NCBI GenBank assembly: GCA_018663035.1
Contig: JABJEX010000041.1
Coordinates: 1 to 53,811, forward strand
Direction: 5' to 3'
Length of the DNA stretch: 53,811 nucleotides
Source of the DNA: Porticoccaceae bacterium
GTDB lineage: Bacteria > Pseudomonadota > Gammaproteobacteria > Pseudomonadales > Porticoccaceae
A program made the position numbers and the translations under genes. How positions within the stretch are numbered: the first letter of the stretch is position 1; the number at the start of each line of letters is the position of its first letter. Under the pieces are notes generated by a model. It had not been told where the DNA came from and ran no database searches. It saw nothing but the letters and a program-made list of their open reading frames with translations. This document shows, piece by piece, positions 1 to 7,399 of this stretch.

Positions 1-1
1 A

Positions 2-133
2 AGGCTGCAATGGGAGTATATTCAACGGGTACTAAACGCAAACGGTGGCAATATTTCAGCCACCGCTAGAAGTCTGGGTATGCATCGCAGAACCCTACAG
101 CGCAAACTTCAAAAGCGCCCGGTTAAGCAATAG
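2..133 (+). CDS. RegA/PrrA/RoxR-type response regulator, C-terminal end (partial)
   Basis: Only the last 43 residues lie in the window; the gene begins upstream. The frame reads through the Fis-type helix-turn-helix of the RegA/ActR/PrrA (RoxR) family. It contains a '[19 protein letters not shown]' stretch and ends in a basic 'KLQKRPVKQ' tail, both nearly invariant in that family. These regulators are phosphorylated by a membrane redox-sensing kinase (RegB/PrrB/RoxS) and control respiration and redox genes; that role is family knowledge. The receiver domain cannot be seen here. The gene converges on the lipoprotein gene at 155-532, with 21 bp between the stop codons. Confidence 0.85.
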   Translation, partial: RLQWEYIQRVLNANGGNISATARSLGMHRRTLQRKLQKRPVKQ

Positions 134-154
134 TCAAAGACCAATAATACTTAC

Positions 155-532
155 TCAGTTGAGGACTTTGTAGCCGCGACCTTGCAAGCATCGCTTGACG
201 ATACGCTCCTGCTCATGGCGGGCACGTTTGTTAGATTTTACTCCTCCAAGCACGGCACCAGCACCGGCACTGCGCTCAACTGTCTCATGATTGCCTAGCA
301 CTGCGCCAAGGACAGCACCTACTACAGCGCCCTCTGCTGCGCCCTCTAGGGTACGATCAGAGACCTCTACCTGTGTTGCGTAGTCTTTGCATTCGGTCAG
401 ATCGACCTGATAGGCATAGGGATCTACGCCTCTAGTATCAACAATAATCTTATCCGGCGCGCCGTAGCGATGGCCATTGGCGCAGCCAGTAATAAACATA
501 GTTATAAAAACTAATACCCATAATTTTGACAT
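155..532 (-). CDS. Glycine-zipper outer-membrane lipoprotein, unknown function
   Basis: This is a 125-residue protein with a lipoprotein signal peptide. A short hydrophobic stretch ends in the lipobox 'ITGC', with Cys17 the expected lipidated residue. Residues about 63-98 form a glycine zipper (GAAEGAVVGAVLGAVLG, then GAGAVLGG), a pattern of 'glycine zipper 2TM' proteins such as SlyB and RcnB-like lipoproteins. A basic segment and a cysteine (CLQGRGY) follow. It probably sits in the outer membrane with the zipper packing in or against the bilayer. The ribosome-binding AGGAGA is about 12 bases from the ATG, which is long. The specific function is unknown. Confidence 0.75.
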   Translation of the reverse strand: MSKLWVLVFITMFITGCANGHRYGAPDKIIVDTRGVDPYAYQVDLTECKDYATQVEVSDRTLEGAAEGAVVGAVLGAVLGNHETVERSAGAGAVLGGVKSNKRARHEQERIVKRCLQGRGYKVLN

Positions 533-605
533 ACTTAAATCATTCTCCTGTTTAGTATGAGTTAGTCGACGTCATTTCAGTCATTTGGTTGACTCTGTTG
601 CTAGC

Positions 606-631
606 AGGGCAGGCCTTTACAACCCTGCCCT
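606..631 (-). terminator. Possible transcript-end hairpin downstream of qmcA
   Basis: An 8-bp perfect inverted repeat (606-613 with 624-631, AGGGCAGG/CCTGCCCT) with a 10-base loop lies about 46 bases past the qmcA stop codon. There is no T-run on the minus strand, so if it ends or protects the nfeD-qmcA transcript it is not a classical intrinsic terminator. Confidence 0.35.
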
Positions 632-676
632 TATAGCCTCTATCACTAGCGCTCAAACTTTTGCAGCTGAGCCCAG

Positions 677-1528
677 TTACTTAGTGTTGTTCATAATCCC
701 GCGCACTGCCGCAGGTATATCCGCAGGCAAGACTACCAACTTGGAATTGGGGGAATTGGACATGCTTTTGATTGCATCAATATACTGCTCACCCAGCAAA
801 TACATAGCCGGCAGCTCTTTGTCTTGGATAGCATCGTTAACCTTGCTGAGCGCTGCTTTGGTTGCCTCAGCTAGTACCACCTGAGCTTCAGCGTCCCGTC
901 GCGATGCCTCTAGACGACCATCTGCCTCAAGAATAGCAGCAGTTTTTTCACCGTCGGCGCGGGTAACCGTAGCACGTCGCTGACGCTCAGCAGCAGCCTG
1001 CTCTTCCATTGCCTGCTGCATGGTGCCCGAGGGGTTAATATCCTGAATTTCAACTGTCTTTAGGGTAATACCCCAGTCGGCAATATCATCAGAGATAGAG
1101 CTTTTGAGCTTTGCTTTGATCTGATCGCGGGATGAGAGCGCATCGTCCAGAGCCATCTCACCAACTATTGAACGCAGAGATGTTTGCACCAGCGTGCGAA
1201 TAGCTAACTCATAGTCCTCAACGCCGTATAGCGCTTTCTCTGGGCTGACAATATTAATATAGGCCACTGCATTGGCAATAATAACCACGTTATCCAGTGT
1301 AATTACTTCTTGAGACGGGATATCTAAAACAATATCTTTGGTCGTGGCCTTAAACGCCACGTCATCGATATAGGGAATAATCAGATTGAGACCAGGGTGA
1401 AGTGACATATGGTATTTACCCAGTCGCTGTACTACCCACTTGGACCCCTGAGGCACCAGTCGGATACCCTTTAAAAGGGTAATTATGACCAACAAGAATA
1501 AAAAGAATGTAACAAAAATGCCTTCCAT
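677..1528 (-). CDS. qmcA: SPFH/stomatin-like membrane protein (QmcA/paraslipin family)
   Basis: The protein has 283 residues, with one N-terminal transmembrane helix (about residues 3-20) followed by an SPFH/Band 7 domain (about 22-180). A charged Ala/Glu-rich helical region (about 170-235) then leads into a conserved tail. The stretch 'VPQGSKWVVQRLGKYH' is typical of the YbbK/QmcA/stomatin group. SPFH proteins form large membrane-attached oligomers that organise lipid microdomains and affect membrane protease activity. The gene follows an NfeD-family gene by 19 bp, the standard partner arrangement (ybbJ-ybbK). The start is an ATG behind GAGGAAA. Confidence 0.92.
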   Translation of the reverse strand: MEGIFVTFFLFLLVIITLLKGIRLVPQGSKWVVQRLGKYHMSLHPGLNLIIPYIDDVAFKATTKDIVLDIPSQEVITLDNVVIIANAVAYINIVSPEKALYGVEDYELAIRTLVQTSLRSIVGEMALDDALSSRDQIKAKLKSSISDDIADWGITLKTVEIQDINPSGTMQQAMEEQAAAERQRRATVTRADGEKTAAILEADGRLEASRRDAEAQVVLAEATKAALSKVNDAIQDKELPAMYLLGEQYIDAIKSMSNSPNSKLVVLPADIPAAVRGIMNNTK

Positions 1529-1547
1529 AGGAATTTCCTCTAACTAA

Positions 1548-1994
1548 TTAATTGTGTTTTTCGACCTGTAATAGGTCACCAGAAATCTCTTTGATAACTA
1601 AGCGGTCACCCAATGCCACCTCGGACTCGCAGACAAACTCCCATTCGTCGCGGTCCAATATTGGGGTGCTAAAGCGCACCTTACCGTTAGTGGTCTGCGT
1701 GGGTGTTTTAATCACCTGCCCCGACTCGCCTATAGCGGACACGCGGGCAGATTCTCCACTGTTATCCTGACTTATCTTTGGCTTGAACACTCTAAACCAG
1801 AGTAGCGTAAAAGCCACAGATGCCAGTGTCCAAAGCAATAGTTGACCACTAAAAGGAATATCGAGTAACGCTGTGGCCACTCCCACGACTAGGGCTCCCA
1901 GCCCAAACCAAAGAATGGTAAAGCTAGGAATGAAAATCTCGCCGATAATAAGCAAAACGCCCAATATGAACCAGTGCCAATAAAGCATTTGCAT
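1548..1994 (-). CDS. NfeD-family membrane protein (YbbJ-like)
   Basis: This is a 148-residue short-form NfeD protein. The first 70 or so residues hold three to four hydrophobic segments, beginning 'YWHWFILGVLLIIGEIF'. The C-terminal 65 residues are soluble and match the NfeD OB-fold (GESGQVIKTP ... GDRLVIKEISGDLLQVE). It lacks the serine protease domain of long NfeD proteins. NfeD OB-fold proteins act with SPFH/stomatin partners, and the gene lies directly upstream of the qmcA-like gene on the same strand, so the two are very likely co-transcribed. Confidence 0.9.
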   Translation of the reverse strand: MQMLYWHWFILGVLLIIGEIFIPSFTILWFGLGALVVGVATALLDIPFSGQLLLWTLASVAFTLLWFRVFKPKISQDNSGESARVSAIGESGQVIKTPTQTTNGKVRFSTPILDRDEWEFVCESEVALGDRLVIKEISGDLLQVEKHN

Positions 1995-2043
1995 AACGAT
2001 TTAACGCCTCTTGTTGTTTTCTAAAGGTTAAGAGTAACAAATT

Positions 2044-2508
2044 TTACTCTGCATCAGTAGCAAGAGATCGGGACATCAATAGCGCGTTCTCGCGGCCATA
2101 CTCAGTCTTGTAATAATCTCTTCGCTCACCTACCTCGACAAAACCTCTCTGTTGGTAAAGCCTTATCGCCCGAAAATTTGACACCCGCACTTCAAGGTGC
2201 AGAACAGTAATTTCGGGGGCGAGAGAATCGATACCATGATCCAACAGTGCCGACCCCAACCCTTCGCCCTGATGTTGCGGATGGATCGCCAGATTATGGA
2301 CCTCTGCTTGATCCAATACAGAGCCTAATACCAAAAACCCAACCAGCCTAGTGTCGCAGATTAAAACAACGGTATCATGAATACTCTGCTCAAACTGCAG
2401 CTCGCTCCAGGGAGACTGAGAGGTAGCCTGCTCTATGGCCAGAACATCTGCTAGATCGTCGATCTGCATTGCACGAATAAACGCTTGCTGTTGGGGACAA
2501 ATACTCAA
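2044..2508 (-). CDS. rimI: [Ribosomal protein bS18]-alanine N-acetyltransferase RimI
   Basis: A GNAT-fold acetyltransferase of 154 residues. The acetyl-CoA loop is visible as 'HPQHQGEGLGSALL' (about residues 75-89), followed by 'VRVSNFRAIRLYQQRGF' and 'RRDYY', all typical of RimI. RimI acetylates the N-terminal alanine of ribosomal protein S18. The reading frame overlaps the upstream holD-like gene by four bases (TTGA), so translation probably starts at TTG. An ATG 13 codons later would cut into the first beta strand and is less likely. holD-rimI adjacency is also seen in E. coli. Confidence 0.9.
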   Translation of the reverse strand: MSICPQQQAFIRAMQIDDLADVLAIEQATSQSPWSELQFEQSIHDTVVLICDTRLVGFLVLGSVLDQAEVHNLAIHPQHQGEGLGSALLDHGIDSLAPEITVLHLEVRVSNFRAIRLYQQRGFVEVGERRDYYKTEYGRENALLMSRSLATDAE

Positions 2509-3302
2509 GAATCTACTTTATGAACCTGACGCTGGGGACTGAGAAAACGAATAGTCTGCCAGGCATCTCGCTTGCGCGCAGGTTGCTCAATCATTGAAGA
2601 CAACGATGGTACAAGTAATCCGATAACCTGACCAAAGACCTCAACCTGACCATTGGCCACTGCGGCCTGTTGATCCTTTGAAAGCAGCCAATCAGCGGCT
2701 GCATCACCCATCAGCAGTACATATTTTGCCGACTTACTGTCGACTCTAGCCTGAACCAGAGTGGTTAGAAACTCACGCACCTCAGTTTCATCGCCCGCCA
2801 TATTGGCGTAGGGAGGCCACTCAATCAGCTCCATCTGCGGCAGAGGCCCAGAACTCTGTCCCATAGCGGCTAGAATATTTCCCAACAGTAAAATCTGCTC
2901 TGGATCCGGTAGGCTGTCTTCGACTGAGCTGCACACTAGCAATTCGTCACTGGGCTGCCAAAGAGCAAACTTTAGCTCTATTGATGTAGCCACCTGGGAG
3001 GCGGCGGTAACGTCGGGCTTTTCGGAAATAGCCTCCGGCTTAGATATGTCAGGTAACTTGTCTTGCAAGCCTAAATTGACCAGCTCAGCCATAGATGCCT
3101 TCTGCACCTCATGGCTAGCCTGCGTCACCGCCAGTGGTGCTGTATCAGTCTTGGCTGACCCTGCATCCAGATTTGGCTGGCCGGTATCTCTGTCTTGGAT
3201 CTGAGAGACTTCATCGCGCTCAGAAGCCAGCGGCAAATCTTTGGGCACGTACTGCACTATGCCCAAAGTTTGTAAATACTGGTTTCTAAGCCCCTGTGAC
3301 AT
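2505..3302 (-). CDS. HolD-like protein, DNA polymerase III psi subunit with long linker
   Basis: The protein has 265 residues, against about 137 in E. coli psi. The N-terminus (about residues 4-20, 'LRNQYLQTLGIVQYVPKD') resembles the psi peptide that binds the DnaX clamp loader; E. coli has a comparable 'WQLQQLGITQW'. Residues about 24-110 are a low-complexity Asp/Ala/Lys/Gln-rich linker with no fold visible. Residues about 112-265 look like a compact alpha/beta domain (LLVCSSVED ... ILLLGNILAAMG ... YVLLMGDAAADWLL), as expected for the chi-binding psi core. Position directly before rimI supports the call. Psi links chi (holC is also in this window) to the clamp loader. The start overlaps the leuA stop by one base (TAATG). 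Confidence 0.7.
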   Translation of the reverse strand: MSQGLRNQYLQTLGIVQYVPKDLPLASERDEVSQIQDRDTGQPNLDAGSAKTDTAPLAVTQASHEVQKASMAELVNLGLQDKLPDISKPEAISEKPDVTAASQVATSIELKFALWQPSDELLVCSSVEDSLPDPEQILLLGNILAAMGQSSGPLPQMELIEWPPYANMAGDETEVREFLTTLVQARVDSKSAKYVLLMGDAAADWLLSKDQQAAVANGQVEVFGQVIGLLVPSLSSMIEQPARKRDAWQTIRFLSPQRQVHKVDS

Positions 3303-4849
3303 TAGATGCCACCAAGTTGCGGATGCAGCCGCCCTGGATTACGCATAAGGGTCAGCGCATTGAGATAGGCCTTGGCACTGGCTAACAGGATATCAGTGTC
3401 AGCGCCCTGCCCATTTATGATACGCCCGTCTTTCTCCAGTCGGACCGTGACCTCACCCTGCGAATCTGTACCCTGAGTCACAGCATTGACTGAATACAGT
3501 TGCAACTGGGTTTCGCTGTTGACCAGCTTTTCAATCGCTTTAAAGATCGCATCTACAGCACCGTCACCACTGGCTTCGGCGCTGTGCTCTACATTCTGAT
3601 AACGAACGCCAATCTTGGCTTGGGGAGACTGACCACTCTTTGAAAGCACTTCTAGATCTACCAGTGTCAGTGCATCGTCTTCGGTGCCCATTTGCACATC
3701 AGACACCAGCGCCTGCAGATCTTCATCGAAGATTTCACGCTTCTTATCAGCCAACTCTTTAAAGCGCACAAAGGCCTGATTAAATTCTTCTTTGCTTTCA
3801 AAGCTGATACCCAGTTCCTCTAGCCGTGATGCAAACGCGGCTCGGCCAGAGAGCTTGCCCAGTGACAGCTTGTTAGTGCTCCAACCAACATCCTCAGCTT
3901 TCATAATCTCGTAGGTTTCACGGAATTTTAAAATACCATCCTGATGAATGCCTGATTCATGGGCAAAGGCATTGGCACCCACAATCGCCTTGTTGGGCTG
4001 TACCGGAAAGCCTGTAATACTGGACACTAATCTTGAGGTCGGCACAATATGGACTGTGTCTATATTGGTGGTAACTGGGAATACATCCTTACGGGTGCGA
4101 ATCGCCATAACCAGCTCTTCAAGCGAGGCATTACCTGCCCGCTCACCCAGACCATTGATAGTGCATTCCACCTGTCTAGCGCCAGCCTGAACTGCACTGA
4201 GACTGTTGGCCACTGCCAAACCCAAATCGTTGTGACAGTGTACAGAGAAAATCGCGCGGTCGGCATTGGGTACCGTATTGAGCAAGCGCTTAATCATGGC
4301 GCCGTATTCACCGGGGTCAGAATAGCCCACCGTATCCGGGAGATTGATAGTTCGCGCACCGGCATTTATCACCGCTTCGGTGATGCGACACATAAAATCA
4401 AATTCAGTGCGGCTAGCGTCTTCCAGCGAAAACTCCACATCATCGATCAGGTTGCGTGCAATTTTCACCGCACCCACGGCCTGTTCCAGAACCTGGTCTG
4501 GCGCCATCTGTAACTTGTGCTTCATATGAATCGGCGAGGTGGCAATAAAGGTGTGGATTCGGCCAGCGCTAGCACCTTTAAGGGCCTCAGCTGCACGCTC
4601 TATATCGCCACTGATCGCCCTAGAAAGGCTACAGATTCGGCTCTGAGTTACGGTGTTGGCAATCGCCTGAACCGCTTCAAAATCTCCCTGACTGGAGATT
4701 GCAAAACCAGCCTCGATAACGTCCACGCGCATTTTCTCCAAGGCCTTGGCGATGCGCACTTTTTCGTCTTTGGTCATAGATGCGCCGGGGCTCTGCTCGC
4801 CGTCGCGCAACGTAGTATCAAATATGACTAATTTTTCTTTTGAGTCCAT
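3302..4849 (-). CDS. leuA: 2-Isopropylmalate synthase
   Basis: This 515-residue enzyme condenses acetyl-CoA with 2-oxoisovalerate, the first committed step of leucine synthesis. The catalytic HMGL-type TIM barrel opens with '[13 protein letters not shown]' (Arg15, Asp16), and the metal-binding '[13 protein letters not shown]' is present, followed by '[13 protein letters not shown]'. The C-terminal domain (about 385-515) is the LeuA dimer/allosteric domain that binds leucine. The length is normal for the bacterial long form. The gene heads a leuA-holD-rimI operon. Its leader carries a leucine attenuator (4897-5089), so expression should fall when leucine-charged tRNA is plentiful. Confidence 0.97.
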   Translation of the reverse strand: MDSKEKLVIFDTTLRDGEQSPGASMTKDEKVRIAKALEKMRVDVIEAGFAISSQGDFEAVQAIANTVTQSRICSLSRAISGDIERAAEALKGASAGRIHTFIATSPIHMKHKLQMAPDQVLEQAVGAVKIARNLIDDVEFSLEDASRTEFDFMCRITEAVINAGARTINLPDTVGYSDPGEYGAMIKRLLNTVPNADRAIFSVHCHNDLGLAVANSLSAVQAGARQVECTINGLGERAGNASLEELVMAIRTRKDVFPVTTNIDTVHIVPTSRLVSSITGFPVQPNKAIVGANAFAHESGIHQDGILKFRETYEIMKAEDVGWSTNKLSLGKLSGRAAFASRLEELGISFESKEEFNQAFVRFKELADKKREIFDEDLQALVSDVQMGTEDDALTLVDLEVLSKSGQSPQAKIGVRYQNVEHSAEASGDGAVDAIFKAIEKLVNSETQLQLYSVNAVTQGTDSQGEVTVRLEKDGRIINGQGADTDILLASAKAYLNALTLMRNPGRLHPQLGGI

Positions 4850-4896
4850 GGTGCTCTATTCCTGTTGGGACTAGCTGTGCTGAATAGCCCCTATTG

Positions 4897-5012
4897 TAAA
4901 ACGAATTGCGCCCCCGCGGGGACAAACTTTCAACTAGCGCTGTGCGCATTGAGATAGATTTTGGATGAGGTATAACGTAGTTGCCCCTCAGGGCAGGAGA
5001 AGCAGAACAACT
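4897..5012 (-). promoter_or_regulatory. leuA transcription attenuator (competing RNA hairpins)
   Basis: Read on the minus strand, the RNA can form mutually exclusive structures. Structure 1:2 pairs AGUUG (5008-5012) and GCCC with GGGC and CAACU (4979-4983), enclosing the leucine codons. Antiterminator 2:3 pairs GGGGCAAC (4980-4987) with GUUUGUCCCC (4918-4927). Terminator 3:4 pairs the GUCCCC arm with GGGGGCGC (4908-4915) and is followed by GUUUU (4898-4902). A ribosome stalled on Leu codons frees region 2 and allows readthrough. A ribosome at the stop codon covers region 2 and lets the terminator form. The pairings are seen in the sequence; the mechanism is inferred from classical leu/his/trp attenuators. 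Confidence 0.68.
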
Positions 5013-5089
5013 GATAGACAAGCAGCAACAGCCGGGCAGACGCCGGAGACAGTATCGATTTGCTGTAGTCTGTATTTGGAGAAATTCAT
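4988..5089 (-). CDS. leuA leader peptide with four consecutive Leu codons
   Basis: This is a 33-codon frame starting at ATG (5089-5087) and ending TGA (4990-4988). It ends 'CLSVVLLLLP', with codons CTA TCA GTT GTT CTG CTT CTC CTG CCC, so five of the last nine sense codons are leucine. It lies entirely inside the leuA leader, and its stop codon abuts the antiterminator segment GGGGCAAC. That is the geometry expected of an attenuation control peptide. The ribosome-binding site is weak. The rest of the peptide is unremarkable, as is usual for such peptides. Four Leu codons in a row next to the competing hairpins are the main support. Confidence 0.65.
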   Translation of the reverse strand: MNFSKYRLQQIDTVSGVCPAVAACLSVVLLLLP

Positions 5090-5170
5090 GCTGACATTCA
5101 AACAGTTTTTAAAGGCCTTGCCAAGACCATTTTTTCGCCCCTTAGAAAGCCAAAAAATGCATCACTGAAT

Positions 5171-5956
5171 TTAGGATTTTCGAACCCTTCCCATTCCCAA
5201 TTTTTTGCCCAACCAGATCACTGGTGCAGAAAAGCTGAAGATACTGGCCATCAAAAACAGAATACGCGGCGGATCTATAGTAATTACCACAAACCCCATG
5301 GCAATGGAGAGAATCACAATAAATGGCACCTTGCCCCGCAGATCCACCTCTTTAAAGCTCGGGTACTTAAAATTGGAAACCATCAATAGGCCGGCGACCG
5401 CCGTTAGAGCTGCACCCAAAATCGTCAGCCCTAGGGATGCACCCATGGAATAGGTCGACCAGACGAATCCGGCCACTAGTGCTGCTGCAACTGGGCTTGG
5501 CAGACCAGTAAACTCTTTACCGCTAGACGAATCGGCCTGAACATTAAAACGCGCCAATCGTAGTGCAGCACAGGAAGCATACACAAAAGCAGCTGCCAGA
5601 CCCACGGTGCCTAAATCACTGACACCCCAACCATAGGCAACTACCGCTGGGGCGACACCGAAAGAAACCATATCCGATAGGCTGTCATACTGCACACCAA
5701 AGTCACTTTGGGTATTGGTCATGCGCGCGACACGGCCATCCAGACCATCGAAGACCATAGCGGTAAAAATGGCTATAGCGGCCAATTCATACTTGCCACT
5801 GAACCCCGACAACACGGCATAAAAGCCAGCAAACAGGGCGCCAGTGGTGAGCAGGTTTGGCAGCAAATAGATACCTTTGCGGCGCCCAGATATCTCAGTA
5901 TTCTGAGCGTGCTTTAGATCTACTACCCTGTCATCCTTCTGTGCTTTCTTGTTCAT
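5171..5956 (-). CDS. pssA: CDP-diacylglycerol-serine O-phosphatidyltransferase
   Basis: An integral membrane enzyme of 261 residues that makes phosphatidylserine from CDP-diacylglycerol and L-serine, the precursor of phosphatidylethanolamine. The CDP-alcohol phosphotransferase signature is intact: 'DGLDGRVAR', then eight residues, then 'GVQYDSLSD', giving the DG-AR-G-D-D metal and substrate site. About eight hydrophobic segments follow the pattern of the PssA type found in Pseudomonas and Bacillus, not the soluble E. coli type. The basic N-terminus (KKAQKDDRVV) is cytoplasmic. It sits between the phosphatase-like gene and leuA on the same strand. Confidence 0.93.
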   Translation of the reverse strand: MNKKAQKDDRVVDLKHAQNTEISGRRKGIYLLPNLLTTGALFAGFYAVLSGFSGKYELAAIAIFTAMVFDGLDGRVARMTNTQSDFGVQYDSLSDMVSFGVAPAVVAYGWGVSDLGTVGLAAAFVYASCAALRLARFNVQADSSSGKEFTGLPSPVAAALVAGFVWSTYSMGASLGLTILGAALTAVAGLLMVSNFKYPSFKEVDLRGKVPFIVILSIAMGFVVITIDPPRILFLMASIFSFSAPVIWLGKKLGMGRVRKS

Positions 5957-5997
5957 TCACGGCTACCCTTATTTAGCTCGGCTGGCATTATAAGACA

Positions 5998-6786
5998 TTA
6001 GTCCTGCAAATAGCTCTCTTGGATTTTAATTAGATCCTGATCTGAGAGCCCCAGAGCACTGGTTAAGTAATTTCTCACATCACCATATTCAGCATCGATT
6101 GCTTCTAAAAAAGCCACTATATTGTCCTGGTGCACTGAGCAATAGGGTATCAGCCAAGAGCGCTCCCAGCTCTCAACCTTGGCATCGCGGAGATGCCCTT
6201 CCACAATCTCAATAAGCCTAGTGGAATCGTAGTGCTCTATGGTCAGCATATAGTCGGCGACGATTGTGTCCCGGGGTACGTCTAGGGCCGAAAGAATCAA
6301 GGCTGCTGCCATACCGGTGCGATCTTTGCCCGCAGAGCAGTGAAAGACGCTGGCGTTATCAGCATTGTCGACAATGTGGCGCATAAAGCGAGTAAACGCA
6401 GGAATAACTGCTTGGATACAGTTGCGATAGGAGTTCACCACTAGCTGATGCGAGGATTCCGCACTTAGCTCCCCTTCGAAGAGAAACTCCCAAAACCGAG
6501 ATATATCGCCAATTGACATCTGATAGTCATCGATAAACTCAGCGCGCACAGCACAGCTGGGATTCTGCGCCTGCTCTTCAACTCGCCGAAAGTCATGAAT
6601 TTGGCTAACGCCAATCTCTTCAAGCACATCTAGATCGCCCTGAGTCAGGTTAGCAAGATGGCCACAACGCATTATTTTGCGCCACTTTACTCTGCGCCCC
6701 TGGCTGTTTACATAGCCACCAATATCACGAAAATTAATGCCGCCATCTAGTGGCACTAATCTAGATTCTGTCTCTATTGCTACCAT
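5998..6786 (-). CDS. Tyrosine-protein phosphatase (IphP-like, Y_phosphatase3 family)
   Basis: The cysteine phosphatase signature 'HCSAGKDRTG' is intact, and an N-terminal 'GGINFRDIGGY' is the hallmark of the bacterial IphP/PF13350 tyrosine/dual-specificity phosphatases. No signal peptide is seen, so it is probably cytoplasmic. The frame can be extended to a TTG at 6804. The ATG at 6786 has GAGG six bases ahead and is preferred, giving 262 residues; in the longer numbering the active residues are Cys156 and Arg162. The substrate may be phosphotyrosine protein, phosphoinositide or another phosphate ester, and the sequence does not decide this. It lies between ilvH and pssA, but the ilvIH terminator separates it from ilvH. 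Confidence 0.85.
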   Translation of the reverse strand: MVAIETESRLVPLDGGINFRDIGGYVNSQGRRVKWRKIMRCGHLANLTQGDLDVLEEIGVSQIHDFRRVEEQAQNPSCAVRAEFIDDYQMSIGDISRFWEFLFEGELSAESSHQLVVNSYRNCIQAVIPAFTRFMRHIVDNADNASVFHCSAGKDRTGMAAALILSALDVPRDTIVADYMLTIEHYDSTRLIEIVEGHLRDAKVESWERSWLIPYCSVHQDNIVAFLEAIDAEYGDVRNYLTSALGLSDQDLIKIQESYLQD

Positions 6787-6833
6787 ACTCTCCCTCGTCA
6801 TCAATCTGTTTTGCTGCTGTTTTAGTTTACGGG

Positions 6834-6871
6834 CAACAAAATAAAACGGCTTCTTATTAGATAAGAAGCCG
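6834..6871 (-). terminator. Rho-independent terminator of the ilvIH operon
   Basis: An 11-bp perfect stem (6847-6857 with 6861-6871, CGGCTTCTTAT/ATAAGAAGCCG) with a 3-base loop is followed on the minus strand by TTTTATTTTGTTG. It starts about 35 bases past the ilvH stop codon. Confidence 0.9.
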
Positions 6872-6904
6872 CTGCCTAACTCTCAATCGGTGGATAGCAT
6901 AACA

Positions 6905-7399
6905 TTACACGCGCAAAAATTTATCACCCCGTGCTATTCCAGACACACCGCTTCTCACGACTTCCATGATACCGATATCGCGAACAGCCTCGATAAAGGC
7001 ATCTAGCTTCTCACTGTCACCGGCCAACTGGACTGTGTAGCTAGACGCAGTGACATCGACAATGGTGCCGCGAAAAATCTCAACACAGCGCTTTACCTCG
7101 GCACGAATATCAGCATCAGAGGCCTTAAGCTTAACTAGCATGAGTTCCCGCTCAATATGAGAGCCCACGGTCAAATCGACCACCTTGATAGTGTCAATTA
7201 ACTTATGCAGTTGTTTTACAATTTGCTCAGCCATCTGGTCGTCACCCTGAGTTGTAAGGGTTAGTCTCGACAATGTGTCGTCATCTGTGGGTGCAACGGT
7301 CAGGGTATCAATATTGTAACCGCGCTGAGAAAACAGTCCGACAACCCTTGAAAGCGCGCCAGATTCATTTTCCAGCAAAATAGAAATAATACGTTTCAT
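6905..7399 (-). CDS. ilvH: Acetolactate synthase small (regulatory) subunit
   Basis: The protein has 164 residues from the ATG at 7399, beginning '[19 protein letters not shown]'. An N-terminal ACT domain (about 3-75, with 'GLFSQRGYNIDTL') binds valine for feedback inhibition. The C-terminal ALS_ss_C domain follows (about 85-160). A longer frame to 7426 runs back into ilvI and is not the real start, because ilvH proteins begin at this Met and the ilvI stop overlaps it by one base (TAATG), which implies coupled translation. It activates and regulates the IlvI catalytic subunit. Confidence 0.96.
   Translation of the reverse strand: MKRIISILLENESGALSRVVGLFSQRGYNIDTLTVAPTDDDTLSRLTLTTQGDDQMAEQIVKQLHKLIDTIKVVDLTVGSHIERELMLVKLKASDADIRAEVKRCVEIFRGTIVDVTASSYTVQLAGDSEKLDAFIEAVRDIGIMEVVRSGVSGIARGDKFLRV

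Noticed and set aside
4049-4513. Plus-strand 154-residue frame antisense to leuA
   Set aside because: Complement of the conserved LeuA barrel; no ribosome-binding site.
5088-5168. Plus-strand 26-residue frame 'MLTFKQFLKALPRPFF...' with GGAG ahead of ATG
   Set aside because: It is the reverse strand of the leuA leader peptide start (CATG is shared) and ends 2 bp from the pssA stop. The leader on the other strand explains the sequence better.
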